DNA of 64,000 nt, taken from NCBI GenBank assembly GCA_963169645.1, contig CAUJCO010000013.1:905923-969922 (forward strand), read 5' to 3'. The stretch comes from Bacteroidota bacterium (GTDB taxonomy: Bacteria > Bacteroidota > Bacteroidia > Chitinophagales > JADIYW01). The translations under genes were made by a program, and so were the position numbers. Shown piece by piece: positions 18,872 to 27,340 of this stretch; within the stretch, counting starts at the first letter, position 1, and every line of letters begins with the position of its first letter. The notes beneath the pieces are model-generated. The model made no database searches and had not been told where the DNA came from. It was given only the letters and a program-made list of their open reading frames with translations.

Positions 18872-20005
18872 ATGAAATACTTGAAGTGGTTATTATCCTT
18901 TACGTCAAGAACCGTTAATCTTATTTTTGTTGTACTTTTATTAGTAAGCCTTTCTTCATCTTATATCAGTCCTGCAAAAATTTGGATAATTCCTTTTTTT
19001 GGGTTGATGTTACCAGTTTTCACATTTATCAATGTATTGTTTGTAATAGCATGGATATTACGTCGTAGATATTTTGCGGTGGTTTCATTGTTAGCAATAT
19101 CTGCATGTTTGCCACAATATTTCAAGTTATTTGCTACCCGAATTCAATTATCTTCCAACAATCCTATTGCCACACAATCTATTAAAATAATGTCTTATAA
19201 TGTGCGTGATTTTGATTTGTATAATTGGAGCGAAAACGAACATTCTAAAGAAGAAATATTCCATACATTAAAAGAAAAAAATCCGGATATTATTTGTTTT
19301 CAGGAGTTTTATAATGATACGACAAAGGAATTTAATACTATAGAGCAATTAAAAAAAAATGGATATCCGTATTATTTTTTCACGCGCGAAGTGGTATTGC
19401 GTGGTACCGATGAATGGGGCATTGCAACGTTTTCTAAATATCCCATTGTAAACAAAGGAAACATCATGAAACAGCCCTTTAAAACAGGATATGGTAAAAA
19501 ACCTTTTAAAGGAATTTATACTGATATTAAAATTGGTGATTCTACTATTTGTGTGGTAAATGTACATTTGCAATCGCTTTATTTTGGAAAAAAAGAATAT
19601 GAAACGATAGCAGAATTTAAAGAAACACAAGACCTTGATGAACACGGCACGCGCAGTATCGTTACTAAATTAAAAACTGGTTTTAGCAGAAGAACAAAAC
19701 AAGCAGAAGAGTTGAAAGCATTTTTAGATAAACAAACGAAGCCTGTTTTGTTGTGTGGTGATTTTAATGATTTACCTAATTCTTATGTAATGAATTTGAT
19801 TGCTAAAAATAGGAAAGATGCTTTTTTAGAAAACGGATTTGGGATTGGACATACATATAATGGCATGATTCCATTTATCCGCATTGATTATATTTTTGCA
19901 TCTACTAATTTTGATGTGCAACAGTTTCAGATTGTTGACAATAAAATATCCGATCATTATCCGATATATGGCGTATTTACTTGGGCTTTGGCCGAAAAAG
20001 AATAA
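18872..20005 (+). CDS. Membrane-anchored endonuclease/exonuclease/phosphatase family protein
   Basis: The first 90 residues of this 377-residue protein hold two or three membrane segments. From about residue 105 an EEP domain follows: IKIMSYNVRDFDLYN with the conserved Asn, PDIICFQEFYND with the metal Glu, GDFNDLPNSY with the Asp/Asn pair, and IDYIFAS...SDHYPIYG with the final Asp/His. All catalytic residues of the fold are visible. Substrates of the family range from DNA to phospho-lipids, and the membrane anchor favours a lipid or envelope phosphoester, which is inference. GGAG lies close to the ATG, one of the few SD-like sites here. Confidence 0.88.
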   Translation: MKYLKWLLSFTSRTVNLIFVVLLLVSLSSSYISPAKIWIIPFFGLMLPVFTFINVLFVIAWILRRRYFAVVSLLAISACLPQYFKLFATRIQLSSNNPIATQSIKIMSYNVRDFDLYNWSENEHSKEEIFHTLKEKNPDIICFQEFYNDTTKEFNTIEQLKKNGYPYYFFTREVVLRGTDEWGIATFSKYPIVNKGNIMKQPFKTGYGKKPFKGIYTDIKIGDSTICVVNVHLQSLYFGKKEYETIAEFKETQDLDEHGTRSIVTKLKTGFSRRTKQAEELKAFLDKQTKPVLLCGDFNDLPNSYVMNLIAKNRKDAFLENGFGIGHTYNGMIPFIRIDYIFASTNFDVQQFQIVDNKISDHYPIYGVFTWALAEKE

Positions 20006-20011
20006 ACATTA

Positions 20012-20959
20012 TTAGTTGGGTAGATTCAATTTCTCACTAATTGCATAAGTATTTCTATCTACGCCGTTGCGTGCAATTAATTCACCTAAAAATCCGGCAA
20101 CAAATAATTGAGTACCTACAATTACGGTTAAAATACCTAGGTAAAAAATAGGTCGGTTGGTCATACCAACAACACCGAAAAATGTTTTAGTAATGGTGAG
20201 ATAAATTAAGATTAGGATACCAAAGAAAAAAGAAAGCACACCTAATGTGCCAAAAATATGCATCGGTCGTTTGCCATATTTAGCAACAAAAGTAATGCTC
20301 ATTAAATCCAAGAAGCCATTAATGAAACGCTCTATGCCAAATTTGGTTTTGCCATATTTTCTTTCTTGATGTTGTACTGCTTTTTCGGCTATTTTATCAA
20401 AGCCGTTCCATTTTGCAATCACCGGAATATAACGATGCATTTCGCCATATACTTCGATGCTTTTTACCACTTTTTTTTGATAGGCTTTTAGGCCGCAGTT
20501 AAAATCGTGGAGGTTGTGAATGTCGGATACATACCGCGTTGCCGCATTGAATAATTTAGTAGGTATGGTTTTCGTTAGTGGGTCGTAGCGTTTCTTTTTC
20601 CATCCCGAAACAAGATGATAACCATCTATGGTAATCATCTTATAAAGTTCCGGAATTTCATCCGGCGAGTCTTGTAAATCTGCATCCATCGTGATGACGA
20701 CCTCGCCTTGTGCGGCTTCAAAACCAACTTGCAGTGCCGCCGATTTTCCATAATTGCGTTGAAAACGAATTCCTTTAATAGCCGAGTTTCTTTGGGATGC
20801 TTGTTGTATCACATTCCAAGAATCATCTTTACTGCCATCATCTACTGCAATAATTTCATACGTGAATTGATTCGCATGCATTACTTTTTCAATCCAAGTA
20901 AATAATTCGGGCAGCGATTCTGCTTCGTTTAATAATGGTATGACGATGGATATATTCAA
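20012..20959 (-). CDS. Glycosyltransferase family 2, polyprenyl-phosphate type
   Basis: This 315-residue protein has an N-terminal GT2 domain (ISIVIPLLNEAESLPELF, EIIAVDDGSKDDSW, VVITMDADLQDSPDEIPE with the DxD-type acidic motif, and GLKAYQKKV). Two C-terminal membrane segments follow, the layout of DPM1/GtrB/ArnC enzymes that load a sugar onto undecaprenyl phosphate at the inner face of the membrane. The start appears to be TTG at 20959: the family N-terminus begins exactly there and no ATG is nearby. It is last in a minus-strand run with DUF4199, the dihydroorotase-like gene and BatA/VWA. Confidence 0.9.
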   Translation of the reverse strand: MNISIVIPLLNEAESLPELFTWIEKVMHANQFTYEIIAVDDGSKDDSWNVIQQASQRNSAIKGIRFQRNYGKSAALQVGFEAAQGEVVITMDADLQDSPDEIPELYKMITIDGYHLVSGWKKKRYDPLTKTIPTKLFNAATRYVSDIHNLHDFNCGLKAYQKKVVKSIEVYGEMHRYIPVIAKWNGFDKIAEKAVQHQERKYGKTKFGIERFINGFLDLMSITFVAKYGKRPMHIFGTLGVLSFFFGILILIYLTITKTFFGVVGMTNRPIFYLGILTVIVGTQLFVAGFLGELIARNGVDRNTYAISEKLNLPN

Positions 20960-21011
20960 ACTGCTACAAAAATAGTTTTATTCGTGCGTGTGTGCAATAT
21001 TAATTCAGAAA

Positions 21012-21440
21012 TTATTCTTTTTTAAGGAATACACCAATAATGATAGACCAAATTAATCCCAACCCATTGTATAATAATAACAACATGGCAAATGCTCCTT
21101 TTGGCATAATATTTAATCCGGTTATTTTAGAAAAAATAGTGTAATAGGAAGAAATAAAAATGGCCAATACCATGCTTGTTAGCCAGCCGGTTAGAAGTGC
21201 TTGCATCATGGAAAGTTTGTTGCCTTGTATTTTTCTTGCTAAATATTGTGCTAAAAATACGGCCATTACAATGCATACAATTTGTATAAAAACGACTTGC
21301 GATTGTTGTAATGTCAATTTTTTGATGTACACTAATGTAGTGAATGCTGCATAGAAGATAGTAGAAAATAAGGCAGAAACAAGGGCAATCATTAAGCCAC
21401 TGAGCACGCCTCTTGGGTTGTTTTGTTCCATGTTTTCCAT
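21012..21440 (-). CDS. DUF4199-like membrane protein
   Basis: This 142-residue protein has four hydrophobic segments and a short N-terminus (MENMEQNNPRGVLSGLMIAL). Topology, length and position behind the dihydroorotase-like gene fit DUF4199 proteins of Bacteroidota, whose function is unknown. Its ATG overlaps the stop of the upstream gene by one base (TAATG), so its translation is probably coupled. Confidence 0.7.
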   Translation of the reverse strand: MENMEQNNPRGVLSGLMIALVSALFSTIFYAAFTTLVYIKKLTLQQSQVVFIQIVCIVMAVFLAQYLARKIQGNKLSMMQALLTGWLTSMVLAIFISSYYTIFSKITGLNIMPKGAFAMLLLLYNGLGLIWSIIIGVFLKKE

Positions 21441-22696
21441 TATGGTTGTACGATAAATTGTCCTTTAGAAAATACAGCTTTTACTTTCCCTTTCATTGTT
21501 TTGCCAATATAAGGTGTGTTCTTTGATTTAGAGTGAAGTGTTTTTTCTGTAACTGTATGTTCTGTATCAAAATCAACGATTACAAAATCAGAATTGCTTG
21601 GTTGTTGTATAATTTGTCTAGGATGCTTCGACAATAATTCCACCATTTTTTCTTTAGAAAGTTCATTTCCTAATTTGCTGTTTAATAAGCCGAATGCTGT
21701 TTCCAACCCAATCATTCCATTTTGAGCATACTCAAATTCTACATTTTTTTCATCAATGTTTAATGGTGTATGTTGTGTTGAAATACAATCTATCGTTCCA
21801 TCTTTCAATCCTTCAATCAATGCTTGTTGGTCTTGTTGTGTTCTTAGAGGTGGAAAAACTTTATAATTTGAATCGAAGCTTTTTACATCGTTTTCATCAC
21901 TCACTAAATGATGCACAAAAACAGCGCAAGTTAAATGGGCATTTTCCGGCAAATTTGTTTTTGCTTGGCGAATGAGTGCAACACTTTCTGCCGTAGAAAT
22001 ACCGGTTAAGTGTAGGTTGCCGCCGGTGTAACGCAATAGCTCGATGTCACGCTGTACGGCAACATATTCTGATAAGTTGGTGATGCCTTTCATTCCCATG
22101 CTAACTGAAATAGCACTTTCATTTACCAGTCCTTCTCCAACCAATGTTTTGTCGAATGGCATGGAAATGATAAGTCCGTTAAAAGGTTGCACGTACTGCA
22201 ATGCCCGCAACAATACACCACTGTCTTTGATGCTGTGTGGTACATCCGAAAAGGCTACAGCTCCGGCTGTGTGCATATCGTGCATTTCGGAAGGCGACTT
22301 GCCGTCAAAATTTTCAGTGATTGCACCAATTGGTAAAATATGGACAGCCGTATGCTTGGCTTTGTTTACTATATATTCTACTTGTGCTTTACTTTGCGTA
22401 ATTGGATGATTGTTAGCAGTAGCACAAATTGTGGTAAAACCACCCGCCAATGCTGATTGTGCAATTGTGTCGATATCATCGCGGTATTCAAAACCGGGAT
22501 CGTTGGCGTTTACATATATATCACAAAAACCCGGTGTAAGGTAACAGCCCGAAAAATCTATAATTTCTGCACCTTCTGCTTGTATGGCTGTGTCAATTTT
22601 TTCAATTTTTCCATCTTTTAACCAAACATCTACCTTTTGTTGATGATAGGAAGATGTGCTGTCTAAAATGGTTGTATTTTTGAGTAAATAATGCAT
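21440..22696 (-). CDS. Dihydroorotase-like protein lacking the metal ligands
   Basis: This 418-residue protein aligns over its whole length with type I dihydroorotases: TPGFCDIYVNANDPGFE, AGGFTTICA, KVFPPLRTQQDQQAL and NGMIGLETAF. The zinc ligands are gone. The HxH pair reads YVN, the His of the HVST segment is Gly (LTGISTAES), and the TDHAPH loop is TQHTPL, so the last ligand Asp is Gln. It therefore resembles the non-catalytic pseudo-dihydroorotases that assemble with aspartate transcarbamoylase. An active PyrC should be elsewhere in the genome. A database label of dihydroorotase would be misleading. Confidence 0.88.
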   Translation of the reverse strand: MHYLLKNTTILDSTSSYHQQKVDVWLKDGKIEKIDTAIQAEGAEIIDFSGCYLTPGFCDIYVNANDPGFEYRDDIDTIAQSALAGGFTTICATANNHPITQSKAQVEYIVNKAKHTAVHILPIGAITENFDGKSPSEMHDMHTAGAVAFSDVPHSIKDSGVLLRALQYVQPFNGLIISMPFDKTLVGEGLVNESAISVSMGMKGITNLSEYVAVQRDIELLRYTGGNLHLTGISTAESVALIRQAKTNLPENAHLTCAVFVHHLVSDENDVKSFDSNYKVFPPLRTQQDQQALIEGLKDGTIDCISTQHTPLNIDEKNVEFEYAQNGMIGLETAFGLLNSKLGNELSKEKMVELLSKHPRQIIQQPSNSDFVIVDFDTEHTVTEKTLHSKSKNTPYIGKTMKGKVKAVFSKGQFIVQP

Positions 22697-22724
22697 TTTT
22701 AAATAATATTTATTGGTTTTTATC

Positions 22725-24743
22725 TTATTTCCAATATCGAATTAATAAGATTTCTATCAACAAAAAGAACAAGGACAAAATTACACAAAGTTTCCATAAT
22801 GCTACACCATCTTTTATTTGCTTTACTTCTGCTGCTAAATTGGCTTGTGTATTATCTAATATCAATTGATTTTTTTGGTTGTAGATTGATGCTAAATCTT
22901 GTTTTCCGGCAAATTCCAAGGAAGATTCTGTTCTATCATAGTTGAAAGCAGCCATGCCAACCGTTTTATTATCGGATAAAATGGAATATATGCCATCGTT
23001 AGGTAAGTTGGTTTGTACGTTTAATAAAGTGGTATTTCCGATAGAGCGATTTTCCGGAATAAATTCATGTTTCCCGTTGCTGAGTTTGTAATTACTTTCG
23101 CTTGTTGTTTGTTCATTTTTTAATTCTATTAAATTATTTTGTCCAATTACATAGTACAACGCTTGGTTATTTTTTTTGTACACCGCTGCATTGTATAACA
23201 TCGGTGCGAAAATAGCCATAGATGCCAAATTGGAAAATTCCTTTTGCATAGGTACAGCTTGCAAGTAGGCTAATCCATTGCCACTTTCAAACTTGGAAAT
23301 AAAAGGTAAATTAAGATTCGTAGATAATAAAACACGTTCGTTTTGGTTTCTTCCGGATAAAATCGGGAAAAACTTGGAAAATGTAGGTTTCTCTATATTT
23401 TTAGGTATTTGCTGAAAAATACCGCTGAATAGTACATCTGAAGTGTGGATGGTGCTAACTTCACCTTGTTTGTTTTGCAATTCGCCCAATGTTGCCAAAT
23501 TAATGTTGGATAAGCAGGCATTATACGAAGCAATATTGGGTTGTGTGTTGGGAATGATATATAAATTACCGCCGTTTTCTAAATATGCTTTCAATGTAGT
23601 TGCTAATCCCGAACTAATATCTTGCAGTTGATTGAGTACAACAAGTGCATATTTTTTTAATGAAGAATAATCAATTTGTCCTTTATTGATGCGTTCCAAT
23701 TGGAAGTGTGCATCATCTGTAAATACGGAAGCCACATGGTTTGGTGTTTCAGCATCTTCGATGGATACTACTTTTTCTTTATCGGCAACATTAAACGAAA
23801 AATAGAAATGATCATCAAATGTAATTGGATAATCGTTGAAGGAGATTTCACCGCGTTGCCAGCCGGCTTGTGTAATAGAAAAATGAAATGAATCGAGTAC
23901 ACTACTTGAAGCCGGAATAGTTAGGTCGTTAATAGCTTTTACGGCATCGTTTATTTTTACAGATATTCTCATTTTGTCTGTTGAAGCTTTACCGGCATTT
24001 TTAATGCGAACCATCAACTTGTTGCTGGCATTTAGCGTAAATACGGGTTGTTCAAACCAACAAGAATCTACATACACATTTTTTTCGGGAACGCCATTGA
24101 TAGGTAGAAAATGGGCAATAAATCCGGTGTCTTCACTTTTGGAAAACATATTTTTTTGAAAATCTGAAATAAAAAAACCGGCTTTGTTTACATTTCCGAC
24201 TGTTTGGAATAAGGCGGCTTCTTTTTTGGATATTTCAGTGATGGTTTTGATAGTGGGTGATAGATTAACCTTTTCCACTACATCTAAAAAATCTTGTTTC
24301 GACATCCAACGTTGATGTGTGCCTTCTAAGTCGTTTGTGAGTAATGCAAACTTATCACCATCGTTATAGGCTTCCGCAATTTCTTTCGCTTTGGTTTTGG
24401 CAATTTGTAATACAGCTTCGCCATCTGCTTTCAAACCCATCGAATACGAGTTATCGATATACACGGCTACTGCTGCGTTTTCAGGCTGCTTTTGCGTATT
24501 GTTTTTTCCTATAAAAGGTTGTACAAATGCTAAAATCAAAAAGAAAAGTGCTAACAATCGAGCTGCTAAAACCAACCTCTTTTTTAATTTTTCTATAGTG
24601 GATTTTTCTTCTTGTACTTCTTTTAAAAATCGGATATCGGAGAAATAGATTTTCTTAAACCGTCGGAAATAAAATAAATGAATTAAGATTGGAACGGCTA
24701 ATAAAAGAAGTGCCCATAAAAACAAAGGAAATACAAAACCCAT
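22725..24743 (-). CDS. BatA-domain VWA membrane protein
   Basis: This 672-residue protein begins with the Bacteroidota BatA N-terminal domain (FPLFLWALLLLAVPILIHLF, then a basic FRRFKKIYFS stretch and a second membrane helix). A von Willebrand A domain follows, starting AAVAVYIDNSYSMG with the MIDAS DxSxS. A large periplasmic region and a final membrane helix (ALWKLCVILSLFFLLIEILL) complete it. Relatives belong to the Bat/aerotolerance group linked to MoxR ATPases, but no MoxR or other Bat gene is here. It probably acts as a membrane-tethered adhesion or assembly scaffold. It leads the run into the dihydroorotase-like gene after 28 nt. Confidence 0.87.
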   Translation of the reverse strand: MGFVFPLFLWALLLLAVPILIHLFYFRRFKKIYFSDIRFLKEVQEEKSTIEKLKKRLVLAARLLALFFLILAFVQPFIGKNNTQKQPENAAVAVYIDNSYSMGLKADGEAVLQIAKTKAKEIAEAYNDGDKFALLTNDLEGTHQRWMSKQDFLDVVEKVNLSPTIKTITEISKKEAALFQTVGNVNKAGFFISDFQKNMFSKSEDTGFIAHFLPINGVPEKNVYVDSCWFEQPVFTLNASNKLMVRIKNAGKASTDKMRISVKINDAVKAINDLTIPASSSVLDSFHFSITQAGWQRGEISFNDYPITFDDHFYFSFNVADKEKVVSIEDAETPNHVASVFTDDAHFQLERINKGQIDYSSLKKYALVVLNQLQDISSGLATTLKAYLENGGNLYIIPNTQPNIASYNACLSNINLATLGELQNKQGEVSTIHTSDVLFSGIFQQIPKNIEKPTFSKFFPILSGRNQNERVLLSTNLNLPFISKFESGNGLAYLQAVPMQKEFSNLASMAIFAPMLYNAAVYKKNNQALYYVIGQNNLIELKNEQTTSESNYKLSNGKHEFIPENRSIGNTTLLNVQTNLPNDGIYSILSDNKTVGMAAFNYDRTESSLEFAGKQDLASIYNQKNQLILDNTQANLAAEVKQIKDGVALWKLCVILSLFFLLIEILLIRYWK

Positions 24744-24822
24744 CTTATGCGTAAAGATAAAAATTAATTAGTTCTTTACACATAAGATGATGCTTGTTAA
24801 GTATTCTTTACAATTGAGGTGT

Positions 24823-25695
24823 TTAAGCGTATGCTTTATCTTTAAAGAAATTGTCCACTAAATGTCTGTCATCAATATCATTCGGATGGAAATCTCTGCG
24901 GAAATAGCTCAATAAATTTTTTGATAATTCTTTTCCGATTTGTCCGAACACAATTGTTTTTATCAAGAAATAGGTTTCAAATGGCATTTTTACAATGCTT
25001 TTATCTTTATCGACGGCGATGAAATAAACTTGTCCGGCGGTGATGTAGCCGAATAATAAAATAGTTGCCAAACTCATGCCCGAAACGCGCAAGATATAGC
25101 TGTCGTCCACTTCTTTCAATACATCAAAACATAAGGCTTTGTGTTCTATTTCTTCGGCTGCATGCCAATGTAATAACTCCAACATTTGCGGTGCAATATT
25201 ATCATTGGTGGCAATTGGTTCCAAAAATAAAGCATGTGCTAAAATGGCGGTGTAGTGCTCTAATGCTGTTGTAACCGATAAGGAAAATTTATCGCCTAAG
25301 CCCGGTTTTATTTTTTCTAATATGTTTCGGCTTACTTTTTCATAGCTATATTTCCCGGAAAATGCCGTTTTCTTTAAGAAGTTAGCAAATCGGTGAGGTT
25401 GTAAATTCTGTTCATTCATTACTTCCCAAAAACGTTCGTGCTCGCGTGCATGCACACCTTCTTGTCCACAGAAATTATTGATTTCTTTCACTAAATTTTT
25501 GTCTTTCATGTCTTTGGCATATCTGCGTACACTGCGGATGAAAAATTTTTCGCCTTCCGGAAATACGATGTGCATACTGTTGATGAAATGCGTTGCGATA
25601 GTACTTCCTAAAATCCAATGTTTAGGCACTTCGTCGAATTTGAAATGTACATTTCGAACTTTTAATGGGTTTGTTTTTGGAGCTTGTGCTGTCAT
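24823..25695 (-). CDS. Metal-dependent hydrolase, PF10118 family
   Basis: I use the ATG at 25695 (MTAQAPKTNPL). A TTG at 25749 would add an unlikely 18-residue head. The 290-residue protein is all-helical with the His/Glu pattern of PF10118: CGQEGVHAREHERFW near residue 100 and LLHWHAAEEIEHKALCFDV near residue 195, a ferritin-like di-metal arrangement. A hydrophobic stretch near residue 225 (MSLATILLFGYITAGQVYF) suggests membrane association. The reaction is not established for most members. Confidence 0.85.
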   Translation of the reverse strand: MTAQAPKTNPLKVRNVHFKFDEVPKHWILGSTIATHFINSMHIVFPEGEKFFIRSVRRYAKDMKDKNLVKEINNFCGQEGVHAREHERFWEVMNEQNLQPHRFANFLKKTAFSGKYSYEKVSRNILEKIKPGLGDKFSLSVTTALEHYTAILAHALFLEPIATNDNIAPQMLELLHWHAAEEIEHKALCFDVLKEVDDSYILRVSGMSLATILLFGYITAGQVYFIAVDKDKSIVKMPFETYFLIKTIVFGQIGKELSKNLLSYFRRDFHPNDIDDRHLVDNFFKDKAYA

Positions 25696-25864
25696 AAAAC
25701 GAATATTTGAACCAAAAATAAATTCATTCGTGTGGCATACACTATGCAAAAGTTAAGAATACTGGTGTTTGTTGCAAACCAATGGATTACTTATCCTAAG
25801 ATTATTTGATAAATATCTAAATACGCGCAAGATAATGCTTATATGTGTGTGGTTGTTTTTATCG

Positions 25865-25951
25865 TTATCGGTCGGTGTACACACCGACCGAAACATATTC
25901 CAATACAAGCAGCGCTCACGTAGTGGACGTTGCGTATAGTTGAATATCTGA
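25865..25951. repeat. Direct repeat flanking abiH, left copy
   Basis: This 87-bp element is identical to the copy at 27209-27296 except for one missing base and two substitutions. It contains two inverted repeats. The first is TCGGTCGGTGT-AC-ACACCGACCGA (11-bp arms); the second is a longer imperfect hairpin around CACGTAGTG with GCAGCG/CGTTGC arms. It lies between the PF10118 gene and the 3' end of the AbiH gene. Confidence 0.92.
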
Positions 25952-25989
25952 GTACTTTCTTTTTATGAATATGTTTGTAAAAGAGAAGG

Positions 25990-27132
25990 TTATTTATAAT
26001 TGTGTTGTGGCATTCGAATACATTTAGAAAAGGGAACAATTTTGTCTCTCATAGCCAGTTTGTCATTAAAATGACGTGATATCTCGTATGTTTTATTTCT
26101 GTAATCATTGTAATTTTCATGAAAAAATATTTTTATTGATTTACAATTTGGATGTTCAAAAATTGTACTTAGCATTGTTCTATCTGATAAGCCACATGAG
26201 TGACCCATTGTAAAGACTTCAAATTCATCATTATCTAAGAAAGCTAATAGTTTACTATAGTTTGATGTTTTGAAATAGTCAAATGATTTGATATGTTTAA
26301 AGAATTCATTCTCATTTAAGTCTTCAATTTCTTTATAATATTTATCAACTTCGTCGCCATATCCAAATATTATCTGATTTTCCGTGTTATTTAATTCTCC
26401 ATGTATGTTTACAATATCAAACTTATCATTTGAAATATATCTAACCGGTGTTTTTGTGTAATTAAAATTTAATAATAGGACAGAATCATCTATTGAAACA
26501 GTTCCTTTATCTGTTTTTAGATTTTTAACGACTAAACCAGAATTAAGTATTTCATTTAGCTCATTAATTTTTTTTGTATTGTTTTTTTCGATTTCTGATA
26601 AATAATTAATCAGTTTATCTTTTATAAAATCTAACTGGTTATTTAAATATGTAAGTCTTTCAATTGTTTGAAAATCACTATTATGTGTAGACTTATGTGC
26701 AATATGTTCTTTTAAGCATTTTTTTAACCCTTCATAATATAAACTTTCTATATCCACCCATTTTTTTGAATTAATAGATTTTAATATTGATTCAGGAAAA
26801 CCATATCCATTATACTTTATCAAGATTTTTAATTTAGATAAAATATCTACAATATCTTCAGTAGAATTGCAATCTCGAATTGCGTTAATAGTATTATCTT
26901 CAAAGCGTGGTATGTCAAACTCAAAAACTATTGAATTTTTTGAGATAATTTTTATTGAGATCAGCAAATCTTCATAGAGAATGAAATTTGCTGATACTTG
27001 GTTTAATAATTTTAATTTCTCAAGAGAATTAATACAACATTCTTTAAAATAATCTAGTATAAAATCATAATAACTGGTTTTTAAACCATGTGCTAAATCA
27101 AAACCATTTCCTATAAGTATTAATCTATTCAT
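25990..27132 (-). CDS. abiH: AbiH-family abortive-infection protein
   Basis: This 380-residue protein starts MNRLILIGNGFDLAHGLKTS, the diagnostic N-terminal motif of AbiH proteins. A helical, Lys/Asn/Glu-rich middle follows, then a Rossmann-like C-terminal part with LLLNFNYTKTP, NIHGELN, IFGYGDEVD and FTMGHSCGLSD. AbiH of Lactococcus blocks phage growth by an unsolved mechanism. Homologues are scattered in defence islands. The gene is more AT-rich than its housekeeping neighbours and lies alone between two copies of an 87/88-bp hairpin repeat, which suggests arrival as a single-gene cassette. No partner gene is adjacent. Confidence 0.87.
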   Translation of the reverse strand: MNRLILIGNGFDLAHGLKTSYYDFILDYFKECCINSLEKLKLLNQVSANFILYEDLLISIKIISKNSIVFEFDIPRFEDNTINAIRDCNSTEDIVDILSKLKILIKYNGYGFPESILKSINSKKWVDIESLYYEGLKKCLKEHIAHKSTHNSDFQTIERLTYLNNQLDFIKDKLINYLSEIEKNNTKKINELNEILNSGLVVKNLKTDKGTVSIDDSVLLLNFNYTKTPVRYISNDKFDIVNIHGELNNTENQIIFGYGDEVDKYYKEIEDLNENEFFKHIKSFDYFKTSNYSKLLAFLDNDEFEVFTMGHSCGLSDRTMLSTIFEHPNCKSIKIFFHENYNDYRNKTYEISRHFNDKLAMRDKIVPFSKCIRMPQHNYK

Positions 27133-27208
27133 TTATCAAAAATAATTATTTAATCTTCGTCCAATTCTCAGAAAATTTAATAAATTTTAGCGAACAATTA
27201 TAACATCT

Positions 27209-27296
27209 TTATCGGTCGGTGTACACACCGACCGAAACATATTCCAATACAAGCAGCGTCTCACGTAGTGGACGCTGCATATAGTTGAATATCTGA
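27209..27296. repeat. Direct repeat flanking abiH, right copy
   Basis: This 88-bp partner of 25865-25951 has 85 of 88 positions identical. The second hairpin is better formed here: GCAGCGTC and GACGCTGC are perfectly complementary, and the left copy keeps the pairing through a G-T wobble. The outer arms ATATTCCAA and TTGAATAT extend the stem. It lies between the AbiH start and the uvrA stop. Confidence 0.92.
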
Positions 27297-27340
27297 ATTC
27301 TTTTCAAGAGACTTTGCTGAGCAATAAAATAAAAATTACC

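Noticed and set aside
25990-27132. AbiH as part of a larger prophage or transposon
   Set aside because: No phage, integrase, transposase or terminal inverted repeats with target duplication are visible around it. Only the direct repeats are seen.
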